From assembly GCF_003432385.1 (NCBI RefSeq), contig NZ_CP031841.1:2643579-2707578 (forward strand): DNA of 64,000 nucleotides, given 5' to 3'. Below the pieces are notes generated by a model. That model worked only from the letters and a program-made list of their open reading frames with translations. It was not told the origin of the DNA and did no database searches. The stretch's first letter is position 1. Every line of letters starts with the position of its first letter. The position numbers and the translations under genes are program-made. This DNA comes from Breoghania sp. L-A4 (GTDB lineage: Bacteria > Pseudomonadota > Alphaproteobacteria > Rhizobiales > Stappiaceae). Positions 1-8,193 of this stretch are shown one piece after another.

Positions 1-14
1 GAATTGCACGGGCC

Positions 15-824
15 TCAGTCCTCGACCACCAGTTTCATGCCGTCGTAGGCGGGCTCGACGCCCGCCGGCAGCGTGTCGGCCAGCGTCCGGTAGTCCAGAT
101 GCACATGCATGTTGGTGATCACCGCATGCCGCGGCTTCATCCGGGCGATCCATAAAAGCGCGTCATCAAGCGAAAAATGGCTCGGATGCGGCGTGGGGCG
201 CAGCGCGTCGAGAATCCAGATGTCGAGATCGCTGAACGCGGCGACGCTGTCGGCTGGAATGTCTTTCACATCGGGAAGATAGGCGAGATCGTTGATGCGG
301 AACCCCAGGGCGTCGATGTCGCCATGGCGGACGACCACCGGCAGGGCCTCGATCGGGCCCCCTTCCCCGTCAATCACCACAGACACTCCCGGCGTGATGC
401 GGTGCTCCTCGAGGATCGGCGGGTAGCTCGAGCCCTCGGGCGTGTGGAAGCAGTAGTCGAAGGCCTCGTGCGCCCGGGCCGAGGTCGGCAGGTCCATGTA
501 GACCGGCACGCGCTTGTGGTTGTGGATGGCGATCATCCGCAGGTCGTCGATGCCGTGGATGTGGTCGGCGTGCGCATGGGTGTAGAGCACCGCGTCCACG
601 TGGCCGACGCCGGCATCCAGCATCTGCTGGCGTACGTCCGGCCCGGTGTCGATCAGCACGGTGGTGACGCCGTCCGCGTCGTTGAACCGCCGGACCAGCA
701 AGGAGCAGCGTTTGCGCCGGTTGCGCGGCTCTTCCGGGTCGCATGCGCCCCAGACGTTGCCGATGCGCGGCACGCCGCCTGACGACCCGCAACCGAGAAT
801 GGTGAATTCGAAGCGTGCGCTCAT
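15..824 (-). CDS. MBL-fold metallo-hydrolase (PhnP/RNase Z-like)
   Basis: A 269-residue metallo-beta-lactamase-fold hydrolase. The metal-binding HxHxDH signature is visible in THAHADHIHGIDDLR near residues 82-96, with further His residues in the C-terminal half (TNMHVHLDY). The early stretch ILGCGSSGGVPRIG is typical of the PhnP/YcbX-like group next to tatD in Rhizobiales. It is the last gene of a minus-strand run metG-tatD-this gene, 35 bases after tatD. The family includes cyclic phosphodiesterases and nucleases; the substrate cannot be read from the sequence. Length is normal and no defect is seen. Confidence 0.9.
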   Translation of the reverse strand: MSARFEFTILGCGSSGGVPRIGNVWGACDPEEPRNRRKRCSLLVRRFNDADGVTTVLIDTGPDVRQQMLDAGVGHVDAVLYTHAHADHIHGIDDLRMIAIHNHKRVPVYMDLPTSARAHEAFDYCFHTPEGSSYPPILEEHRITPGVSVVIDGEGGPIEALPVVVRHGDIDALGFRINDLAYLPDVKDIPADSVAAFSDLDIWILDALRPTPHPSHFSLDDALLWIARMKPRHAVITNMHVHLDYRTLADTLPAGVEPAYDGMKLVVED

Positions 825-859
825 ACGATGTCCGGCGGCCTTGAAGGAGCAGAAAGGGA

Positions 860-1645
860 TCAGGCGGGGCTTGGAATCTTCTTGAACAGGCGGAAGAAAT
901 TTTCGCTGGTTTGCGCGCAGATCTCTTCAAAGGAGACGCCACGCGTCTCCGCCAGGACCCGCGCGGTGTTGACGACGAAGGACGGTTCGTTGCGCTTGCC
1001 GCGCTTGGGTACCGGCGCCAGATAGGGGGCGTCGGTCTCCACCAGCAGCCTGTCGGCGGGCAGTTCCGCAGCGATGGCGCGCAGTTCCGGCGAATTCTTG
1101 AACGTCACGATGCCCGAGAACGACACATAGAGCCCAAGCTCGACGCCGCGCAGGGCCAGATCGCGACCCGATGAAAAACAGTGCAGGATGGCTGGAAAGG
1201 CCCCCTTCTCCGTTTCCTCGGTGAGGATCGCCATCATGTCCTCGTCGGCGCTGCGCGCATGGATCACCAGCGGCAGGCCCGTGCGCCGCGCGGCCTCGAT
1301 GTGGCGGCGAAAACCGATCGCCTGGGCGTCGCGCGGGGCCTTGTCGTAGTGGTAGTCCAGCCCCGCCTCGCCGATCGCCACCACCTTGGGGTGGCTTTCG
1401 GCAATCCGCACCAGATCGTCTGCGGAAACATCGAGCTCCTCGTCGGCGTTGTGCGGATGGGTGCCCACCGAGCAGTAGACGCTGTCATAGGTTTCCGCGA
1501 TGACACGGATTCGGTCGAACTGCTTCACGCGGGTGGAGATGGTCACCATCAGCCCGACACCGGCCTCCTGCGCACGCGCGACGATGTCGTCGCGTTCGGC
1601 ATCGAAGTCGGCGAAATCGAGATGGCAGTGACTGTCAACCAGCAT
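860..1645 (-). CDS. tatD: TatD family metal-dependent hydrolase
   Basis: A 261-residue TatD-type TIM-barrel hydrolase (3'-5' exonuclease/DNase family, cytoplasmic). The N-terminus [11 protein letters not shown] carries the metal-binding HxH, and later motifs GEAGLDYHYD, VIHARSADED, LHCFSSG and VETDAPYLAPVP follow family order. A longer open frame exists upstream, but the start is set at 1645 because the family motif begins there. The start also overlaps the metG stop by one base (TGATG), indicating translational coupling. Length is normal. Confidence 0.93.
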   Translation of the reverse strand: MLVDSHCHLDFADFDAERDDIVARAQEAGVGLMVTISTRVKQFDRIRVIAETYDSVYCSVGTHPHNADEELDVSADDLVRIAESHPKVVAIGEAGLDYHYDKAPRDAQAIGFRRHIEAARRTGLPLVIHARSADEDMMAILTEETEKGAFPAILHCFSSGRDLALRGVELGLYVSFSGIVTFKNSPELRAIAAELPADRLLVETDAPYLAPVPKRGKRNEPSFVVNTARVLAETRGVSFEEICAQTSENFFRLFKKIPSPA

Positions 1646-3207
1646 CAGGCCGCGCCCTCCGCCTGCTCCGGCTCGACATAGCGCGGGAAAACGCCTTCCG
1701 GCTTCGGCAGCGCGGCGCCGGGCGTCAGACGACCACCGGCGCCCAGCGAGGCGAAGTCGCGCTTGCCGGCGTCGAGCGCCAGAAGGTCGAGCAGCTTGGC
1801 GGCGGACCCCGGCATCACCGGCTGCGCCAGGATGGACACCTGCCGGATCACCTCGGCCGTCACATAGAGCACCGTGGCCATGCGCGCCGGATCGGTCTTG
1901 CGCAGCGCCCAGGGCTCCTGGCCGGCGAAATAGCGGTTGGCTTCCGCAACCGTGTTCCACACGGCGGCCAGCGCGTGATGGATTTCCTGCCGCGTCATGG
2001 CCGCGCGACAGGCGTCCAGCATGGCGTCCGCCTGATCGAGGATCGCCGTGTCTTCAGCCGAATACGCGCCCGGCTCCGGCAGCGTGCCGTCGAGGTTCTT
2101 GGCGATCATCGACAGGGACCGCTGCGCCAGATTGCCCAGATCGTTGGCAAGATCCGCGTTGGTGCGGTTGACGATGGCCTCATGGCTGTAGTTGCCGTCC
2201 TGGCCGAAGGGGACCTCGCGCAGGAAGAAGAAGCGCACCGCATCGAGCCCGTAGGTCTCGACCATGGTGAACGGATCGATCACGTTGCCCACGGATTTGG
2301 ACATCTTCTCGCCGCGGTTGAACAGGAATCCATGGGCGAACACACGCCTGGGCAGCGCAATGCCGGCCGACATCAGGAATGCCGGCCAATAGACGGCATG
2401 AAAACGAACGATGTCCTTGCCGATGACATGCAGGTCCGCAGGCCAGTATTTCCACTTCGCGTCGGACTCGTCGGGAAAGCCGACGCCCGTCAGATAGTTG
2501 GTCAGCGCATCGACCCAGACATACATCACATGCTTCTCGTCGCCGGGCACCGGAATGCCCCAGTCGAACGTGGTGCGCGAGATCGACAGATCCTTCAGCC
2601 CGCCCTTGACGAAACTCGTCACCTCGTTGCGGCGCTCGTCGGGGCCGATGAAGTCGGGATTGGCCTCATAATGGGCCAGAAGCCTGTCCTGATACTCGCT
2701 GAGCTTGAAGAAATAGCTCTCTTCCTCGACCCACTCCACCGGACTGCCCTGAGGGCCATAACGCACGCCGTCGCCACCCAGCTCCGTCTCGCCTTCCTGA
2801 TAGTAGGCCTCGTCGCGCACCGAGTACCAGCCGGAATAGCTGTCCTTGTAGATGTCGCCATTGGCCGCCATCCGCTTCCAGATCTCCTGCGAGGCGTCGT
2901 GATGGCGCGGCTCGCTGGTGCGGATGAAATCGTCATTGGAACAGCCGAGCGTCTCGACCATCTTCTGAAACCGGGCCGCGTTCCTGTCGGCCAGTTCGCG
3001 GACATCGAGACCTTCCTTCTTGGCGGTCTGATACATCTTCTGACCGTGCTCGTCGGTGCCGGTCAGAAAATAGACGTCGCGGCCGTCCAGCGCCATGAAG
3101 CGCGCCAGCACATCGGTCGCGATCGCCTCATAGGCATGGCCGATGTGCGGCACCCCATTGGGGTACGAAATGGCGGTCGTGATATAGAACGGCGTCTTGT
3201 CGGTCAT
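1645..3207 (-). CDS. metG: Methionyl-tRNA synthetase
   Basis: A 520-residue class I methionyl-tRNA synthetase that charges tRNA-Met in the cytoplasm. The HIGH motif is literal ([16 protein letters not shown], about residues 15-30) and KMSKSVGN lies near residue 295. The connective peptide lacks the four-Cys zinc knuckle and has [11 protein letters not shown], marking the zinc-free alphaproteobacterial form. There is no C-terminal tRNA-binding extension. The start is placed at [11 protein letters not shown] rather than six codons upstream, because that is where family similarity begins. It overlaps tatD downstream. Confidence 0.95.
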   Translation of the reverse strand: MTDKTPFYITTAISYPNGVPHIGHAYEAIATDVLARFMALDGRDVYFLTGTDEHGQKMYQTAKKEGLDVRELADRNAARFQKMVETLGCSNDDFIRTSEPRHHDASQEIWKRMAANGDIYKDSYSGWYSVRDEAYYQEGETELGGDGVRYGPQGSPVEWVEEESYFFKLSEYQDRLLAHYEANPDFIGPDERRNEVTSFVKGGLKDLSISRTTFDWGIPVPGDEKHVMYVWVDALTNYLTGVGFPDESDAKWKYWPADLHVIGKDIVRFHAVYWPAFLMSAGIALPRRVFAHGFLFNRGEKMSKSVGNVIDPFTMVETYGLDAVRFFFLREVPFGQDGNYSHEAIVNRTNADLANDLGNLAQRSLSMIAKNLDGTLPEPGAYSAEDTAILDQADAMLDACRAAMTRQEIHHALAAVWNTVAEANRYFAGQEPWALRKTDPARMATVLYVTAEVIRQVSILAQPVMPGSAAKLLDLLALDAGKRDFASLGAGGRLTPGAALPKPEGVFPRYVEPEQAEGAA

Positions 3208-3276
3208 GGTCGTACCCGGTGGCATCGCGGCGGCGAACCCACATAGTGCTTGAATTGCGGTGATATCATAGGAAGG

Positions 3277-4362
3277 TCACTTCGGCGCTGCGTCGCCCGC
3301 GGCTTTCGCCAAGGCGCCGAACGCACCGAGAACCACCTGTTTGCGATCGAGATTGAGCGCATCAGCAAGCGATGCCGCCTCGTTGGTCTTGTCCCATACC
3401 TCGACCCACCTGACAAGGCGGGCCGCAGGCACCTGTTCGGCCGCTCCCGCGCGGACGCGGCCGTCGAGCCATTCGCGCAGCAGATCGAGGAATATGTGGT
3501 AGGAATCGTCCGCGCCGCGGGCCGAAACCATGTCGGCGAACCGGTGCACCGTCCGCACATCGGTCTTCGGCAATTGTGCCAGCAACGCCTGCAGCGCGTG
3601 CGCCACCTCGATGCCGCCGCCCGACAGCAGCTCGATGGCCCGGCGAAGGCTTCCGTCGGACAGCTCGGTCGCGTGCGTGCGGTCCTCGGCCGAGTAGGCA
3701 GCATCGAGCCCCAGCGCCTCGAGGCCGGAAAAAACCGTCTCCGCGGGCAAGGCCTTGAGCTGCAGTGTGCGGCAGCGCGAGCGGATTGTCGGCAGCAGCC
3801 GGCCGGGCGCGTGCGACAGCACGAAGAACACGCATTGCTTCGGCGGCTCCTCAAGGACCTTCAGCAAGGCGTTGGCCGCGTTGACGTTCATGTCGTCGGC
3901 CGCATCGACGATGCAGACCCGCCAGCCGCCGGCCGTCGAGGTGGACCCGAAGAACGACACTGTGCGCCGTACCTCGTCGATGGTGAGCTGTGTCTTGAAG
4001 CGCTTGGCCTTGTGGTCCCACGGGCGATGCAGGTGCAGCACGTCGCCATGGGCACCGGCGGCGAGCCTGCGCGCGGCGGGATGTTCCGCGTCCACCGTGA
4101 GATCATTCGCAAGGGAGAGCTGGGAGGCCATGCGGTTGGGATTGGCCAGCACGAACCGGGCGAAGCGAAAGGCCAGCGTGGCCTTGCCGATGCCCTTCGG
4201 TCCGCCGAGAATCCAGGCATGATGCATGCGCGGCGAGCGATAGCTGTCGAGCAACTCGCGTTCGGCCTCGGTGTGACCGAACAGCCGCATCTGCTGGCGC
4301 GGCAGCGGCAGACCGTCAATCGCGTCGAATTCGGGTGTGTCGTCTTGCGGCTTGAGCGCCAT
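3277..4362 (-). CDS. holB: DNA polymerase III subunit delta'
   Basis: A 361-residue clamp-loader delta' subunit, which works with delta and tau/gamma to load the beta clamp. It has an AAA+ fold with a P-loop-like GGPKGIGKATLAFRFARF near residue 52, and the lines VCIVDAADDMNVNAANALLK and EEPPKQCVFFVLSH typical of clamp-loader subunits. The start lies one base from the stop of tmk, so the two are co-transcribed. The tmk-holB-metG-tatD order is standard in Hyphomicrobiales. Confidence 0.93.
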   Translation of the reverse strand: MALKPQDDTPEFDAIDGLPLPRQQMRLFGHTEAERELLDSYRSPRMHHAWILGGPKGIGKATLAFRFARFVLANPNRMASQLSLANDLTVDAEHPAARRLAAGAHGDVLHLHRPWDHKAKRFKTQLTIDEVRRTVSFFGSTSTAGGWRVCIVDAADDMNVNAANALLKVLEEPPKQCVFFVLSHAPGRLLPTIRSRCRTLQLKALPAETVFSGLEALGLDAAYSAEDRTHATELSDGSLRRAIELLSGGGIEVAHALQALLAQLPKTDVRTVHRFADMVSARGADDSYHIFLDLLREWLDGRVRAGAAEQVPAARLVRWVEVWDKTNEAASLADALNLDRKQVVLGAFGALAKAAGDAAPK

Positions 4363-4363
4363 G

Positions 4364-5062
4364 TCAGCGGCTCGCGGCTCTGGCCGCGGCCTCGCGCCTC
4401 AAGGCGGCGCGGGCCGGGGTCTCGAGCGGACCCAGCCGGTCGGACACCAGCTTGCGGATGCGCTCCGCCACGACGTCGGGGCTGTTCTGACCGTCAACGA
4501 CGACGCAGCGATCGGGTTCCGCGTTGGCGATTTCCAGAAACCGCTGCCGGCGCGCCTGGTGCACCTTCAGCGTATCGCGCTCGAAGCGGTCGGCGTGCTC
4601 GCCGCCGGCCTCGTCGTCACGCCCCTGGATCCGCGCCAGTCCGAGCTCCGCCGGAACGTCGATAACGATCGTCATATCAGGATGCAACGCACCCACGGCC
4701 ACCGTCTCGAGTTCATCCAGCAAGCTCTCGTCCACGCCGTTTTCGCCCTGATACACCCGGGTGGAATCCGTGAACCGGTCGCATAGCACCCAAGCGCCCG
4801 CCTCAAGCGCCGGCAGGATCGTTTCGGCGACGTGATCGGCGCGGGCGGCGGCAAACAGCATGGCCTCGGCCTGTGGGCCCAGGGCTTGGGCCGCGCCTGA
4901 CAACAGCACATGGCGAATGGCTTCGGCGCCCGGAGAACCGCCGGGCTCGCGCGTGGTCACCACCTTGATCCCGAAGCTGCGCAGCGTCTCGGCCAGTCGC
5001 CGGATCTGCGTCGACTTGCCGGCCCCCTCGCCCCCTTCGAATGTTATGAAATGTCCGCGCAC
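4364..5062 (-). CDS. tmk: dTMP kinase
   Basis: A 232-residue thymidylate kinase converting dTMP to dTDP. The P-loop ITFEGGEGAGKSTQ opens the protein, and the DR motif LCDRFTDSTRVYQG lies near residue 95, followed by a lid region ending in a basic/Ala-rich tail. I chose a GTG start (complement of cac at 5060-5062). It has a GGAAGG ribosome-binding site seven bases upstream and the next in-frame ATG (5098) adds 12 residues foreign to the family. It is followed at one base by holB. Confidence 0.92.
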   Translation of the reverse strand: MRGHFITFEGGEGAGKSTQIRRLAETLRSFGIKVVTTREPGGSPGAEAIRHVLLSGAAQALGPQAEAMLFAAARADHVAETILPALEAGAWVLCDRFTDSTRVYQGENGVDESLLDELETVAVGALHPDMTIVIDVPAELGLARIQGRDDEAGGEHADRFERDTLKVHQARRQRFLEIANAEPDRCVVVDGQNSPDVVAERIRKLVSDRLGPLETPARAALRREAAARAASR

Positions 5063-5114
5063 GCATCGACCTTCCGTTCCGCGATGCAGCCTTTGCATGG
5101 ATTGGCCGTCATCG

Positions 5115-6314
5115 TTACCACCAGCCGAACAGCAGCTGGCCCGCCGCGTCGCGGGCGCGCTGGTGCAGTTGCCCGACGCCCACCTCTTCGGCCGCGAACA
5201 GCGGCGTTCGCTGCACCAGCCGCTTGTCATTGTACAGATGCAGCGCCCCGATCCGCTGTCCTTGCCGCACAGGCGCCTCCACCGGCCCGTTGTAGACCAT
5301 CCGCATGCGATAAGCCTCGCGGCCTTCCAGCGGCATGGCTGACATCACCGCCCGTTTGGCGACCAGGGGCACGTAGCGCTGGCTGCCGCCGTAGACCCGC
5401 GCGGAGGAAACCTCTTCGCCCATGTCGAACAAGGTGACGTCCTCAAACTCGTCAAAGCCAACCCGCAGCAACCGCAACGCCTCGTCTTCACGATCCGATG
5501 GGCTTTCGAGGCCGGCAATGACCAGCAGCAGCCTGCGGCCATCACGCACGGCGGAGGCGACGATTCCGTAGCCCGCGGCCTCCGTGTAGCCGGTTTTCAG
5601 CCCGTCTGCGCCAATATCCTTGCCAAACAGCGGGTTGCGGTTGCGCTGCAGAATATTGTTCCAGGTAAATTCCGTCTCGGAGAAGATCGGATAGAACTGC
5701 GGATACGTATCGATGAGATACAGCGCCACCGCCGCCAGATCGGCAACGCTCATCCGCGTCTTTTCATCCGGAAGGCCGGTGGGATTGCCGAACCGGGAGT
5801 TCTTGAGGCCGATCTCCTTGCCCAGAGCGTCCATCCGCGCTGCGAAAGCGGATTCCGACCCTGCCATCCCTTCGGCCACCGCGATGCAGGCATCATTGGC
5901 CGATTGAACGGCGATGCCCCGGATCAGATCCTCCACACGGACCTCGGAGCCGAGTTCCGCGAACATCGTGGAGGTCCGTGACGGCGCGCCACCCGTCCGC
6001 CATGCGTGTTCCGAAATCGGAAACGTGGTTTCAAGCGTTACCTCCCCGTCGGCGATCGCCTTGAAGAGCACCGCGAGTGTCATCAGCTTGACCATCGAGG
6101 CAGGGGGAATGCTCTCATCGGGCGCCTTCTCGAAAAGCATCGTCCGGGTGGTCACGTCGATGAGTACGGCGTTGCGCGCCTTGGTCTCGATGCCCGCGAC
6201 TTCCGGGTCCGCCGCCAGCGCTGCCATGGATCCGATCAGAAACGCCATCCCGAAGGAGCTCAGCCGGCGACCGGCCGTGTGCATGATGCGCCAGGCAGTG
6301 CTGCGATGTCGCAT
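5115..6314 (-). CDS. D-alanyl-D-alanine carboxypeptidase (penicillin-binding, S11)
   Basis: A 399-residue S11-family D,D-carboxypeptidase that trims peptidoglycan stem peptides in the periplasm. An N-terminal signal segment (SSFGMAFLIGSMAALAAD) precedes the mature part. All three active-site motifs are present: SxxK as SMVK near residue 73, SxN as SAN in QSANDACIAVAEG, and KTG in DGLKTGYTEAAGYG. The C-terminal PBP5-like beta domain (residues about 285-380) is present. The promoter is probably in the gap before rlpA; tmk follows after 52 bases. Confidence 0.92.
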   Translation of the reverse strand: MRHRSTAWRIMHTAGRRLSSFGMAFLIGSMAALAADPEVAGIETKARNAVLIDVTTRTMLFEKAPDESIPPASMVKLMTLAVLFKAIADGEVTLETTFPISEHAWRTGGAPSRTSTMFAELGSEVRVEDLIRGIAVQSANDACIAVAEGMAGSESAFAARMDALGKEIGLKNSRFGNPTGLPDEKTRMSVADLAAVALYLIDTYPQFYPIFSETEFTWNNILQRNRNPLFGKDIGADGLKTGYTEAAGYGIVASAVRDGRRLLLVIAGLESPSDREDEALRLLRVGFDEFEDVTLFDMGEEVSSARVYGGSQRYVPLVAKRAVMSAMPLEGREAYRMRMVYNGPVEAPVRQGQRIGALHLYNDKRLVQRTPLFAAEEVGVGQLHQRARDAAGQLLFGWW

Positions 6315-6578
6315 GAAGGTCTCCCGAATCCCGTGTCAAGATGTAGCGGGCCGAACGCGGCGCTTCAAGCGCGCTGCGGCCAATTGGGTGGGTTCTGGAG
6401 ATATTGGGGGCATGGGAGGCCGTTCGCGTCCCGTCGCTGAGACGACGGCGCGGAAGCGAACCGCGCTGCTCGATCACGGGGCGGCCGTCGGGTTGTCCCG
6501 ATTAGCTGGCATCCGCGGCATACGCCCGGCGCTCATGGTGGAGCGTCAGGCCCGTTCGCCGGTACCGATCGATCAGGC

Positions 6579-7652
6579 CTACTTCACCCGGGCAAGAGCG
6601 CCGAGCGCGACGCCTCCGGGAATTGCGCCTTCAAGCACGGTATAGGCCGTATCGATACGGCGCTCCGCCGTGAACAGCGAAAGCGCGGCCGGACGAGACG
6701 ATCCGCTGGTGGCCGACACCGGAAGATAGCCCAGCGTCTGTTCGCCGCCCTGGATCGTCGCCGGGAATGCGGTCTGCTGGGTGCGCGAAACAAATCCACG
6801 CGCATCGTGCATCGGTTGCGGCTCCGCTGCGTAGGCGAGCCTCGTCGACGGCGCCTCGAAGGCGACAGCCGGATCGAACGCCACCTGCACCAGATCCGTG
6901 TCGGCAATGTAGGGCCGTGATGCCGGCACCGGCGCGGGGCCGATGATCCGCGGATCTGCCTGGGCGAACATCGTGTCGCTGCTGCCGGGGCCGCGATAGG
7001 ACGCCATCAGGTATTCGCCGTCGTGCCCGTCCAGACGCGCCTTGCCGACGTATTGCACGCGGACATTCGCCGTGCCGTGTTGCTTGAAATCGAGAAGTTC
7101 GGCGACGCGCTTGGACAGATCGATCTCTCGATTGCCGTGGAAGGGCCCGCGGTCATTCACCCGGACGACGACCGAACGGCCGTTGCGGGTGTTGGTGACC
7201 CGGGCATAGGACGGCAGCGGCATGGTCGTATGCGCCGCGGTCAGCGCGTTCATGTCGAAGACTTCGCCGTTGGCGGTCTGCCGGCCATGAAACGTCTTGC
7301 CGTACCAGGAGGCCCGGCCGACCTTGTCGTAATCGGGATCGAGGCTTGGCTTGTACCACTTGCCGGCGATCTTGTACGGCTTGCCGACGATGTAGCGGCC
7401 GCCGCCCTTGGGCACGGGTTTGCCTTCCGCGACCATGCGCGGGCTGCCCGAGACACCATATTTCTTGGGGTCGAACTTGTTCTTCGCCACCTTCGGCGAC
7501 GAAGCACAAGAGGCCAGCAGAATGCTCGCCGCAACGATTGCGGCGCATCCGGCGGCTTTCCGGAACGACGAAACCGCGCCTTCCGAACGAACGATTTTGG
7601 AAACGGAATTGGCGCCGGAAACAACCGGCTCCCACTCTGTCGCGTCTGTCAT
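6579..7652 (-). CDS. rlpA: Septal ring lytic transglycosylase RlpA-like lipoprotein
   Basis: A 357-residue lipoprotein with a double-psi beta-barrel (RlpA/DPBB) domain that cleaves naked glycan strands. A lipobox LLASC follows a hydrophobic segment near residue 45. The DPBB motifs GRASWYGKTFHGRQTANGE and VRVNDRGPFHGNREIDLS lie in the middle. The C-terminal 150 residues are low-complexity and I see no clear SPOR domain. The start is placed at MTDATEWEPV because the upstream extension in the same frame has no family character. It stands alone, upstream of dac on the same strand. Confidence 0.85.
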   Translation of the reverse strand: MTDATEWEPVVSGANSVSKIVRSEGAVSSFRKAAGCAAIVAASILLASCASSPKVAKNKFDPKKYGVSGSPRMVAEGKPVPKGGGRYIVGKPYKIAGKWYKPSLDPDYDKVGRASWYGKTFHGRQTANGEVFDMNALTAAHTTMPLPSYARVTNTRNGRSVVVRVNDRGPFHGNREIDLSKRVAELLDFKQHGTANVRVQYVGKARLDGHDGEYLMASYRGPGSSDTMFAQADPRIIGPAPVPASRPYIADTDLVQVAFDPAVAFEAPSTRLAYAAEPQPMHDARGFVSRTQQTAFPATIQGGEQTLGYLPVSATSGSSRPAALSLFTAERRIDTAYTVLEGAIPGGVALGALARVK

Positions 7653-7835
7653 GCGGTCATACTCGATACTTTTTGTCGGCTCACTGCCGCATCGCACCAT
7701 CGACGGCGACAGCCCCCGAGTAGCAAGCGATGCGATACCAATCAAGCGGCAACATGTGTCACCGACTTCAAGTTCGCCCCCCGCAGAGCATCCGCGTTCA
7801 ACCGAACCCGGACAGGATGCTGCCTCACAGCATCA

Positions 7836-7909
7836 ATGGTGCGCGCCCGTCTCGCTTCGAGACCGCCCGATCCGGCCCTGCGGCCGTCTCGGGATGTTGG
7901 GCGCACCAT
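7836..7909. repeat. Nested inverted repeats in the 7653-8205 intergenic region
   Basis: The 553-base gap 7653-8205 has no convincing gene. Inside it, ATGGTGCGC (7836-7844) and GCGCACCAT (7901-7909) form a perfect 9-bp inverted repeat. Between them lie a smaller hairpin, GTCTCG-CTT-CGAGAC (7849-7863), and a GGCC-CTGC-GGCC hairpin. The whole is 74 nt and could fold as a branched, tRNA-sized structure. Whether it is a dispersed palindromic element, a structured RNA or part of the rlpA leader is unknown. Confidence 0.45.
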
Positions 7910-8193
7910 GCGATTGGCGCAGTGGACCGACGGTGTCCGCCAGTTCGAAACGACAATAGCCTGTATGTCTTAACCGAGCGCTAAGTGGGCGTCGAGAACC
8001 CGGATGTTGATTCTCCACAGGCTGTCACCCGTGCGCCACAGCCGGCCGCTGGACGCGTGCCGAGCGGATGAATATCGCGCGCATCAGCCTCAGCCCGTCT
8101 CACGCCCGGCACCGCGATCGGGAAATCACCGACGGCGCCGCCGCACGACTTGACAACGCCCGGCGGTCGTCACAAACGTGAGCGGCGCCGCGC

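Noticed and set aside
7833..8018. Small frames in the rlpA/tRNA gap
   Set aside because: Composition and lack of motifs fit chance frames, and they cover the inverted-repeat structure.
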